Positions 1 through 5,775 of a DNA stretch of 8,072 bases are shown here, one piece after another. This DNA is from 630D-37 sp037447295 (lineage in GTDB: Bacteria; Chloroflexota; Anaerolineae; Anaerolineales; Villigracilaceae). The DNA lies in NCBI GenBank assembly GCA_037447295.1, contig JBBIGZ010000106.1, forward strand, positions 1 to 8,072. The letters are read 5' to 3'. How positions within the stretch are numbered: position 1 is the first letter of the stretch; each line of letters begins with the position of its first letter. A program made the translations under genes and the position numbers. Under the pieces are notes generated by a model. The model was not told where the DNA came from. It worked only from the letters and a program-made list of their open reading frames with translations, and did not search any database.

Positions 1-2
1 GT

Positions 3-185
3 GCGGCTGCGACTTGGGAAGACGCTTACTACAATCTCGTGAGGTCTCACAAGAGCCTGCGCCAACCAGTTTCGAATGTCCCAGGGCACAAATGGATTCC
101 ACGCACGTCTGCGATGGCCGCTGCACTTACCGATCACATTTGGAGAGTAAAGGAACTGCTCATGACCATCCCTTTGAAGCGATAA
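3..185 (+). CDS. Transposase, C-terminal end (5' part outside the window)
   Basis: Reading frame 3 is open from the window edge to a TAA at 183-185 and encodes 60 residues. It contains the stretch YYNLVRSHKSLRQP followed by WIPRTSAMAAALTDHIW. The pattern YN-x-x-R-x-H-x-SL-R just before the C-terminus is typical of DDE (rve-fold) transposases, and the RT-x-AMA-x-x-LTDH-x-W tail is one I recognise from insertion-sequence transposases of Chloroflexota and cyanobacteria. Normally an Arg-Pro-His triplet is seen; here it is Arg-Ser-His. Family assignment is not possible from this fragment, and the catalytic acidic residues lie mostly or wholly outside the window. A longer open frame at 14-250 in another phase has no recognisable content and was not used. 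The end of the element must lie between about 186 and 266, but its inverted repeat cannot be defined without the other end. Confidence 0.75.
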   Translation, partial: AAATWEDAYYNLVRSHKSLRQPVSNVPGHKWIPRTSAMAAALTDHIWRVKELLMTIPLKR

Positions 186-266
186 CTGCTCTTAAAAGGA
201 AGACTACCCGCGCTTTCTTGTGCGAAAAATCTACGGTTCTTCACCGCTGAACATGACAATCATTCC

Positions 267-294
267 TTGACACACAATCAAATTTAGATATAAT
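267..294 (+). promoter_or_regulatory. Consensus sigma-70 type promoter of the operon
   Basis: A perfect -35 box TTGACA (267-272) and a perfect -10 box TATAAT (289-294) are separated by 16 bp. Transcription would start near position 301, leaving a leader of only about 13 nt before the regulator's ATG at 314. The stretch is markedly AT-rich against the GC-rich genes around it. Confidence 0.8.
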
Positions 295-300
295 ATCTAA
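284..300. promoter_or_regulatory. 17-bp perfect palindrome, probable operator
   Basis: TTAGATAT-A-ATATCTAA is a perfect inverted repeat with 8-bp arms and a single central base. It covers the whole -10 box and runs up to the expected transcription start. Placed directly before a GntR-family regulator, it is best read as that protein's own operator (autorepression). This is inferred from position and symmetry only. I see no second copy before the other genes of the window. Confidence 0.6.
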
Positions 301-313
301 TATCGAACAGGCC

Positions 314-991
314 ATGTTCATAGACATTTCTTCTCACCGCCAGCTCCAAAAACTGGTTGCCGATCAGTTACGTACGGCGATCCTGGAAGGACGCTATAAA
401 CCAGGCGAATGGCTGCGGCAGGAAAAACTGGCTCAAGAGCTCAAAGTCAGTCAAATGCCGGTGCGCGAGGCGCTCAAAGAACTGGCGGCCGAGGGCTTGA
501 TCGAGCATATTCCCTACCGCGGCGCGCGGGTGGTCAATTTTTCCGTCGAAGATGTGCTTGACATCTACGAACACCGCGCCTTTTTGGAGGGTCGGGCGGC
601 CTTCTTTGCCGCCGCCCATATCACGGCAGACGAAATTACCCAACTCAAGCAAATGGCAGATGAAATGTCTGCTTTTCCCCCCGAACAAATCGGCGAATAT
701 CGCAAACGCAACCGGCTGTTTCACAGCCTGATCTTTTGCGCCAGCCGCCGCGACTACCTCATCCGCACCCTGACTCAAATGTGGGAGACCTTCCCCTCTA
801 TGTTGACCGCCAACTTTGCCGCCACCGCTCATCAGCCCCTCCCCAACCGTGACTTGCAGGATCAAAGCGAGCACCAAGCCATCATCGCCGCTCTGGCAGC
901 CAGAGACGGAGAACGCGCAGAACAGGCGATGCGCGCGCATATCCTCTCGGCGGCAAACCATCTCATTGAACTCCTCCAAACTTCCCCATGA
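314..991 (+). CDS. GntR-family transcriptional regulator, FadR/FCD subfamily
   Basis: This is a 225-residue DNA-binding regulator of usual length for the FCD branch of GntR. Residues about 9-77 form the winged helix: the core has LRQEKLAQELKVSQMPVREALKEL, interrupted here only for description, and the wing carries IPYRGARVV. Residues about 80-220 form the all-helical FCD effector domain. His137, His187 and His209 fall where the family's metal-binding histidines lie, with Asn133 where an Asp is common. Such proteins usually bind a small carboxylate or amino acid that releases them from DNA; the ligand here is unknown. ATG 314 is chosen because it gives the complete winged helix and follows a consensus promoter; its Shine-Dalgarno is weak (CAGG at 308-311). 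The 3' end overlaps the next gene by 4 nt (ATGA), so the two are probably translationally coupled and the regulator likely controls the cluster. Confidence 0.93.
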   Translation: MFIDISSHRQLQKLVADQLRTAILEGRYKPGEWLRQEKLAQELKVSQMPVREALKELAAEGLIEHIPYRGARVVNFSVEDVLDIYEHRAFLEGRAAFFAAAHITADEITQLKQMADEMSAFPPEQIGEYRKRNRLFHSLIFCASRRDYLIRTLTQMWETFPSMLTANFAATAHQPLPNRDLQDQSEHQAIIAALAARDGERAEQAMRAHILSAANHLIELLQTSP

Positions 992-1794
992 CCATCCTCA
1001 TGCCTATGGGCGGCGCCCTGGATGAACGCCGTCATCCCGAAGTTCTGCTGGAATTCCTCCGCCGCGCCGGAGGAGCGCAGGCTCGGCTGCTTATTTTCCC
1101 TCAGGCCTCGGCGCGCCCCGAAAGCGGGCGGGAATATGTCGCCCTCTTCCGTGAACTTGGCGCCGGTCAGGCGCTCAGCCTGGAATTTCGTCAACGCTCA
1201 CAGGCAGACGACGAGGAAAACCTGCGCCTGGTTCGCCAGGCAAGCGGCATCTTCTTCGGCGGCGGGGTGCAAATGCGGCTGGCAGCTCTCTTGGGTGGGA
1301 CGCGGCTGGAAGCCGAACTGCTGCGAGCCTATCGGCGCGGCTGTGTGGTAGGCGGCACCAGCGCCGGCGCCTCGATCCTTTCCAAAACGATGGTGGCATA
1401 CGGCAAAGGAGGTCCCTCTCCCCGTGAGCGCATCCTGCAAATGTCTCCCGGCCTGGGCTTCACCGACCATTTCCTCTTTGACCAGCATTTTCGTCAGAAA
1501 GACCGTCTCGGACGATTGATCTATGCCGTAACCTCCCATCCCGGCATCCTCGGCATAGGTATTGACGAAGACACCGCCGCAATTATTGAGGACGATTCCC
1601 ATCTGACGGTTTGCGGTTCGGGTGCAGTGACCATTGTGGATGGACGACACATCACCGCCAGCGACGTGGCAGAAGCCGAAAACGGCCGCCCGGTTGCCGT
1701 CGCCCACCTCATCGTTCATGTCCTCACCCATGGGTGTGTCTATGAGTGCGAGAGTGGACAGGCACGTCTCGCCTCTCAACCGTTTTCTGCGTAG
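988..1794 (+). CDS. Cytoplasmic cyanophycinase-like peptidase (family S51)
   Basis: This 268-residue protein has the S51 / class I glutamine-amidotransferase-like fold seen in CphB and peptidase E. The nucleophile elbow is GGTSAGAS with Ser125. The block DQHFRQKDRLGRL (165-177) supplies the catalytic His167 and points to cyanophycinase, since peptidase E lacks it. Gln95 (GGGVQ) matches a conserved substrate residue of Synechocystis CphB. Of the three arginines I recall as substrate-binding in CphB (178, 180, 183), two are kept (Arg173, Arg176) and one is Lys171. No signal peptide is present, so it acts in the cytoplasm, where cyanophycinases cleave cyanophycin to beta-Asp-Arg dipeptides. A stop codon at 967 limits the start, and ATG 988 overlaps the regulator's stop codon; there is no Shine-Dalgarno, consistent with coupled translation. 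The exact substrate is not proven; another isopeptide or short peptide is possible. Confidence 0.88.
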   Translation: MTILMPMGGALDERRHPEVLLEFLRRAGGAQARLLIFPQASARPESGREYVALFRELGAGQALSLEFRQRSQADDEENLRLVRQASGIFFGGGVQMRLAALLGGTRLEAELLRAYRRGCVVGGTSAGASILSKTMVAYGKGGPSPRERILQMSPGLGFTDHFLFDQHFRQKDRLGRLIYAVTSHPGILGIGIDEDTAAIIEDDSHLTVCGSGAVTIVDGRHITASDVAEAENGRPVAVAHLIVHVLTHGCVYECESGQARLASQPFSA

Positions 1795-1816
1795 CGGCTT
1801 CGCCGCCGGAAACGGC
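1794..1816 (+). other. Short intercistronic hairpin after the S51 gene
   Basis: GCGGC (1794-1798), loop TTC, GCCGC (1802-1806) makes a 5-bp GC stem starting at the last base of the stop codon. GCCG (1802-1805) can pair instead with CGGC (1813-1816). No T-run follows, so it is not a terminator. It could mark an RNA processing or stability boundary before the strongly translated lipoprotein gene. Confidence 0.3.
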
Positions 1817-1831
1817 AATTCCATTTCAAAT

Positions 1832-1837
1832 AAGGAG
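1832..1837 (+). promoter_or_regulatory. Strong ribosome binding site deciding the lipoprotein start
   Basis: AAGGAG lies 6 nt before ATG 1844. It is the best Shine-Dalgarno of the cluster and fixes the start inside a longer open frame that runs back into the preceding gene. Confidence 0.85.
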
Positions 1838-1843
1838 AAAAGT

Positions 1844-3568
1844 ATGAAATCCATCAAGATCGTCTTTACTTTCCTGTTCCTCCTGGCCTTTGCCCTGACC
1901 GCCTGCGGAGGGAAGGCCACGCCCACCGCTGCGCCCGCATCTTCCAGCGCAGAAGCCCCCACCCAGGAGTCGCCCACCGCTGCTCCCAGCGGGCCCGTCT
2001 CCGGCGGCACGGTCATCATCGGCACCCCCCAGGAACCGCAAATTCTCAACACCCTGCTCACCGGCGCCTCGATCGAAGATGCGGTTACATCCCTCTTCAT
2101 CGAGGGATTGGTTGGAGTCAACGAAAAGGGCGAATACGTTCCCGTCCTGGCCAAAGATTTGCCCGAAGTCTCCGAAGATGGGTTGGTGGTTACCTATCAT
2201 CTGAAGGAAGGCGTCAAATGGTCAGACGGGTTGGACTTCACCTGCGAAGATGTTCAATTCACCTACGAGGGAGTGATGTCCGACCTTTCGCAGGTCAGCA
2301 CCTCCGGCTACCGCCTGATTGATACCATCGAATGCCCCGATCCGCTCACGGTGGAAGTCACCTTTAGCGAGGTCTATGCCCCTTATCTGCGCCTGTTTGC
2401 TTACATTGTCCCCCGCAATGCCGGCGAAATTGACCAGATGGAGACCTGGGCCTATAACCAGAAACCAACCGGCACCGGGCCCTTCGTACTGGAAGAATGG
2501 GCGCCGGGCGATCACCTGACCTTCGTCCGCAATCCGAATTTCCGCGAGGCAGGCAAGCCTTATCTCGATAGCGTCATCATCAAAATCCTGCCCTCGCGCG
2601 AGGTGGGGATGCAGTTGCTCAAGACCGGCGAAATTCATGCGCTCTGGGATGTAACCGAGGCCGATTTTCCGGCGCTGGCGGAATTGGCCGCAGATGGCGT
2701 CTCGTATGCCAGCGTGCGGAATGGCGACATCGAACAGCTGGTGTTGAACTTCGGCGCTAACGACGGCAGCGCGCCCGCCGACCCGGCGCAAAATCCGCAC
2801 CCCATCTTGTACGATCTGCGCGTCCGCCAGGCGATTCAATACGCCATCAACAAGCAGGAAATAGCCGAAACGCTTCTCTACGGCAACGTCCAACCGGGCA
2901 CATCGGTGCTTTCCTTTGGTCAGTATGCCTGCGACCTGCCGGTCAGTGAGTACAACCCCGAAAAAGCCAAAGCCCTGCTCGAAGAAGCCGGTTGGAAGGC
3001 GGGGGCCGATGGTATCCGCGAAAAAGACGGCATGCGCCTGAGCCTGAAAATCGCCACCACCACCGGCAACCAACTGCGCGAGCAAACCGAACAGGTACTG
3101 GTCGAAATGCTCAAAGAAGTAGGCATTGAACTGGTCATCGAAAACGTGCCGTCGGACGTGCTCTTCGCCGGTTGGGAAAGCGACGGGATGCGCGACAAAG
3201 GGAAGTTCGACATTGTCATGTACACCACCGGGCCCTACATCTTCGCCCCCGACAGTCACCTCTACAGCAACTATCACAAAGATTCCATCCCAACGGTCGA
3301 GAACGAAGGCAGCGGCGCCAACTTCAGCCGCTACATCAATGAGGATGTTTCCGCCTGGATAGACGAAGCCTCCCTCACCACCGATGACGCCAAACGCCAC
3401 GAACTCTTCTGCAAAGCCGCGGCGCAAATCAACCAGGACATTCCGCGCATCTATCTCTACGACCGCCTTTCCATCACTGCCTACCGCACCCAATTCCACA
3501 ACCTGGTGGTCTCACCTTCGTTTGTAGATTTTGCCTGGAACGCCCAAGAGTGGTGGCTGGAACCTTAA
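1844..3568 (+). CDS. Peptide-binding lipoprotein of an ABC importer (SBP family 5)
   Basis: This 574-residue extracytoplasmic solute-binding protein belongs to the DppA/OppA family. Residues 1-20 are a lipoprotein signal ending in the lipobox LTAC, with Cys21 as the lipid-modified residue. A flexible Thr/Ala/Pro/Ser-rich tether covers about 24-52. The binding domain starts at GGTVIIG (54-60) and includes the family signature around 117-140 (YHLKEGVKWSDG followed by FTCEDVQFTY). The motif YNPEKAKALLEEAGW, common in this family, comes further on. Length is typical. In this family the protein captures di- or oligopeptides outside the membrane and hands them to the permeases encoded next. The sequence does not show which peptide it binds; beta-Asp-Arg is suggested only by the flanking S51 genes. 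The start is set by the ribosome binding site at 1832-1837 and the signal peptide. A hairpin after the stop codon may keep its expression above that of the permeases. Confidence 0.93.
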   Translation: MKSIKIVFTFLFLLAFALTACGGKATPTAAPASSSAEAPTQESPTAAPSGPVSGGTVIIGTPQEPQILNTLLTGASIEDAVTSLFIEGLVGVNEKGEYVPVLAKDLPEVSEDGLVVTYHLKEGVKWSDGLDFTCEDVQFTYEGVMSDLSQVSTSGYRLIDTIECPDPLTVEVTFSEVYAPYLRLFAYIVPRNAGEIDQMETWAYNQKPTGTGPFVLEEWAPGDHLTFVRNPNFREAGKPYLDSVIIKILPSREVGMQLLKTGEIHALWDVTEADFPALAELAADGVSYASVRNGDIEQLVLNFGANDGSAPADPAQNPHPILYDLRVRQAIQYAINKQEIAETLLYGNVQPGTSVLSFGQYACDLPVSEYNPEKAKALLEEAGWKAGADGIREKDGMRLSLKIATTTGNQLREQTEQVLVEMLKEVGIELVIENVPSDVLFAGWESDGMRDKGKFDIVMYTTGPYIFAPDSHLYSNYHKDSIPTVENEGSGANFSRYINEDVSAWIDEASLTTDDAKRHELFCKAAAQINQDIPRIYLYDRLSITAYRTQFHNLVVSPSFVDFAWNAQEWWLEP

Positions 3569-3581
3569 TCGCCTTCTTTTC

Positions 3582-3621
3582 CGCCTCCTCCCTCTTCCTA
3601 GAGGGGGGAGGCGATTGTTTT
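3582..3621 (+). terminator. Hairpin between binding-protein and permease genes: partial terminator or leader structure
   Basis: A 14-bp stem pairs 3582-3595 with 3600-3613, with one T/G wobble, and the loop is TCCT (3596-3599). ATTGTTTT follows (3614-3621), a modest T-run. The stem begins 13 nt after the binding-protein stop codon. In transporter operons such a structure often lets the binding protein be made in excess over the permeases, by attenuation or by protecting the 3' end of the upstream message. The right arm also contains GGGAGG (3606-3611), so it could hide a ribosome binding site. Confidence 0.6.
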
Positions 3622-3664
3622 GCGGCCGTCCACGGTAACCTTTCCGCATCCAAACAAAGCGCCT

Positions 3665-4636
3665 ATGGCTACCTATTTTCTTCGCCGTATCTTGCAAGCC
3701 CTTCTCACCTTGCTGGTCATCAGCATGGTCATCTATGGGTTGCTCTCCACCGTCCCCGGCGGCTTCATGACCGTCTATAACGTGCGCGATGACATGACCC
3801 CCGAAGACCTGGCACGCATCCGCGCCAAATTTGGGCTGGATGATCCCCTGCCGGTGCGCTACCTCAAGTGGTTGAGCGCCACCCTGCAAGGCGACCTGGG
3901 ACGCTCTTTCACCAGCAAGCGCCCGGTCGTTCAGGAAATCGGCGAGCGGCTGCCAAACACCCTGTTACTGATGGGCATTTCCCTGCTGACCACACTGCTG
4001 GTGGCCGTTCCGCTCGGCATCCTTTCGGCGGTGAAAAAATATTCCCTTTTCGACCACATCGCCACCACACTGGCTTTTGCCGGACAATCGCTGCCGGTTT
4101 TTTGGTTTGGACTGCTGCTCATCATCGTTTTTGCGGTCACCCTGCGCGGCACAGACGGGCATCCGCTGCTGCCCGGGGCGGGCATGTACACGCTTGGGCA
4201 GCCGTTTTCGCTTGCCGACCGCATCCGTCATCTCATCCTGCCCGTTTCCATGCTCACCTTTGTCTCGGCAGCCGGTTACATGCGTTACCTTCGTTCGTCC
4301 ATGCTGGATGTCATTAACCAGGATTACATCCGCACGGCGCGCGCCAAAGGGCTGCACGAACGCAAAGTGATTTACAAACACGCCCTGCGCAATGCGCTCA
4401 TTCCCCTGGTTACGCTCATTGGCCTCGACCTTCCCTCGCTGTTTGGCGGCGCGCTCTTCACGGAGACCATCTTCGCCTGGCCCGGTGTTGGCAGGCTGTA
4501 CTTTTCCGCCGCACTCAAGACCGATTATCCGCTCGTTATGGCGATTTTGATGATTGAAGCCGCCCTCATCATCCTCTCCAGCCTGCTGGTAGATTTCCTC
4601 TACGCCTGGCTCGACCCGCGCATCCGCCTCTCGTGA
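3665..4636 (+). CDS. dppB: ABC peptide importer, inner-membrane permease (DppB/OppB family)
   Basis: The chosen start gives 323 residues, normal for this family. The N-terminus MATYFLRRIL followed by a hydrophobic helix (about 10-30) is the usual DppB opening. Further membrane segments follow at about 98-120, 132-160, 190-205, 245-265 and 288-312. The EAA loop that docks the ATPase lies at about 221-248 (YIRTARAKGL, then ALRNALIP), and TETIFAWPGVGRL (266-278) is a strong family signature. It forms half of the membrane channel with the next gene product. No clear Shine-Dalgarno precedes ATG 3665. A TTG at 3620, in frame and 8 nt after GGGAGG, would add 15 residues; the family N-terminus favours ATG 3665. 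The peptide substrate is not evident, so the symbol gives the family only. Confidence 0.92.
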   Translation: MATYFLRRILQALLTLLVISMVIYGLLSTVPGGFMTVYNVRDDMTPEDLARIRAKFGLDDPLPVRYLKWLSATLQGDLGRSFTSKRPVVQEIGERLPNTLLLMGISLLTTLLVAVPLGILSAVKKYSLFDHIATTLAFAGQSLPVFWFGLLLIIVFAVTLRGTDGHPLLPGAGMYTLGQPFSLADRIRHLILPVSMLTFVSAAGYMRYLRSSMLDVINQDYIRTARAKGLHERKVIYKHALRNALIPLVTLIGLDLPSLFGGALFTETIFAWPGVGRLYFSAALKTDYPLVMAILMIEAALIILSSLLVDFLYAWLDPRIRLS

Positions 4637-4642
4637 AGATCC

Positions 4643-5530
4643 ATGACCGCCCCTGCCGACTCACCCTCCCTGTTCATCTTCTTCTGGCGGCGCTTCCGTA
4701 AACACCGCATGGCGCTGCTCGGTGGATTCATCACCCTGCTGCTGGCTTTGCTGATTGCCTTTGCTCCCTTCTTCTCCCGCCACGACCCGATGACCCAGAA
4801 CCTGCGTCAGCGCTTTCAGCCGCCCTCCGCCGAACACTGGATGGGCACCGATGACCTGGGACGCGACCTGTGGGCGCGCATCCTCTATGGCGGGCGGATT
4901 TCCTTCAGCGTCGGCATTGTGGCAATGGCGGTTTCCATCGGCCTCGGCTCCATCATCGGATTGATCAGCGGATATTACGGCGGCGCTGTGGATGCCGTCC
5001 TGATGCGTGTGACCGAAATCTTTCTCTCCACGCCGCGCCTGTTCATCCTGATTGCCCTGGGCATGTTCCTGCGCACGCTCGACCTGCCCTGGCTGAAACC
5101 CGGTTCGTTCCTGCCCATTGCCGCCGTCATTGGCGCGCTCTCCTGGATGGGCACCGCCCGCCTGGTGCGCGCCTCCACCCTGGAAATGCGCGAGCGCGAA
5201 TTCGTGCTGGCTTCCCGCGCCCTGGGCGCTTCAGATGGACATATTCTGCTGCGCCGCATTTTCCCCAACATCGCCAGCCCCATCATCGTCTCGGCTACGC
5301 TCGGCCTGGCCGATGCCATCATCAGCGAAAGCGGGCTCTCCTACCTCGGCTTTGGCGTCCAACTTCCCACTCCCACCTGGGGCAATATGCTCTCCAACAC
5401 CCAAAACCAGATGACCACCGCTCCCTGGACGGCCATCTTTCCCGGCCTGATGATTTTCATCGTCGTCATTGCCATCAACTACCTCGGCGATGGATTGCGC
5501 GACGCTCTCGACCCGCGCTCGATTCAGTAG
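4643..5530 (+). CDS. dppC: ABC peptide importer, inner-membrane permease (DppC/OppC family)
   Basis: This 295-residue protein is of typical DppC length. It opens with a short basic cytoplasmic tail (WRRFRKHRMALLG, 15-27) and a first membrane helix at about 24-44. The DppC hallmark HWMGTDDLGRD (65-75) follows, then helices at about 87-110, 132-146 and 157-172. The ATPase-docking EAA loop is at about 186-216 (EFVLASRALG, then IFPNIASPIIV), and SGLSYLGFGVQLPTPTWG (230-247) is another family block. It starts 6 nt after the dppB stop codon with only a weak ribosome site, so the two permeases are surely co-translated as partners. No ATP-binding subunit follows; the next gene encodes an unrelated exported enzyme. 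Energy must be supplied by ATPases encoded elsewhere. The symbol denotes the family, not a proven substrate. Confidence 0.93.
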   Translation: MTAPADSPSLFIFFWRRFRKHRMALLGGFITLLLALLIAFAPFFSRHDPMTQNLRQRFQPPSAEHWMGTDDLGRDLWARILYGGRISFSVGIVAMAVSIGLGSIIGLISGYYGGAVDAVLMRVTEIFLSTPRLFILIALGMFLRTLDLPWLKPGSFLPIAAVIGALSWMGTARLVRASTLEMREREFVLASRALGASDGHILLRRIFPNIASPIIVSATLGLADAIISESGLSYLGFGVQLPTPTWGNMLSNTQNQMTTAPWTAIFPGLMIFIVVIAINYLGDGLRDALDPRSIQ

Positions 5531-5545
5531 AGCCTAACCACTCTA

Positions 5546-5639
5546 CCCTCACCCTGCCCCTCTCCCAGGTCTCGACAAGCTCGACCACCAAAGGAAGAGG
5601 GGCTGGGGGCAATGCCCTGAGCATGTCGAAAGGTGAGGG
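5546..5639. repeat. Interrupted palindromic repeat mosaic between permease and exported S51 genes
   Basis: Two nested inverted pairs are visible: CCCTCACC (5546-5553) with GGTGAGGG (5632-5639), and GCCCCTCT (5556-5563) with AGAGGGGC (5596-5603). Inside them lies another inverted pair, TCGACAAGCTC (5572-5582) with GAGCATGTCGA (5619-5629), matching at 10 of 11 positions, plus a small GGGC-AAT-GCCC hairpin (5607-5617). The arms look like an ordinary C-rich/G-rich interspersed palindrome into which a second repeat type, of the form CCTGAGC-x-TGTCGAA, has been inserted. From memory, both types are scattered between genes in some bacterial genomes; I cannot count copies here. It may fold in the RNA and reduce read-through into the next gene. 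Confidence 0.65.
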
Positions 5640-5703
5640 CGGGTAGGCAATTCCGTAACGCTCTTTTGCACTACACCTGCCCTGGCGTGCGATAGCCAGA
5701 GGA

Positions 5704-5719
5704 ACGCAAATTACGCAAA
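5704..5719. repeat. Two direct copies of ACGCAAA, 9 bp apart
   Basis: ACGCAAA occurs at 5704-5710 and 5713-5719, separated by TT. The pair lies about 57 bp before the exported S51 gene. It could be an activator-type direct-repeat site or a remnant of a short tandem repeat. There is no supporting evidence beyond the repetition. Confidence 0.3.
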
Positions 5720-5763
5720 GCGGTTCGTATGATTACAGCAAAGCATATCGGCTTCTCCAAGTC

Positions 5764-5768
5764 AGGAG
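5764..5768 (+). promoter_or_regulatory. Ribosome binding site of the exported S51 gene
   Basis: AGGAG ends 7 nt before ATG 5776 and supports that start, which also gives a complete signal peptide. Confidence 0.8.
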
Positions 5769-5775
5769 TTTCTTA

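Noticed and set aside
14..250. Open frame of 78 codons at the left end
   Set aside because: A different frame over the same bases encodes a clear transposase C-terminus; the 78-codon product resembles nothing and runs on past the transposase stop codon by chance.
1354..1371. 18-bp identity between the two S51 genes (1354-1371 and 6292-6309) as a sign of recent duplication or gene conversion
   Set aside because: It covers only the conserved GTSAGA nucleophile elbow, where protein constraint and shared codon bias are enough; the flanking DNA is not similar.
1634..1843. N-terminal extension of the binding protein by 70 residues
   Set aside because: The extension overlaps the S51 gene in another frame, and ATG 1844 has a strong ribosome site and starts a complete lipoprotein signal peptide.
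1198..2154. Open frame of 318 codons on the minus strand across the S51 and binding-protein genes
   Set aside because: It spans two well-supported plus-strand genes and their gap, and its translation is low in recognisable motifs.
2222..3499. Open frame of 425 codons on the minus strand, opposite the binding-protein gene
   Set aside because: It has no recognisable family content and lies wholly antisense to a clear family 5 binding protein; long antisense frames are expected opposite GC-rich genes with strong third-position bias.
5543..5647. CRISPR array or riboswitch in the gap after dppC
   Set aside because: The repeats are inverted and of different types with no regular spacing, and no conserved riboswitch core is visible.
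5666..5694. Promoter before the exported S51 gene (TTGCAC at 5666-5671)
   Set aside because: At the proper spacing the -10 position reads GCGATA, which is a poor match; not strong enough to annotate.
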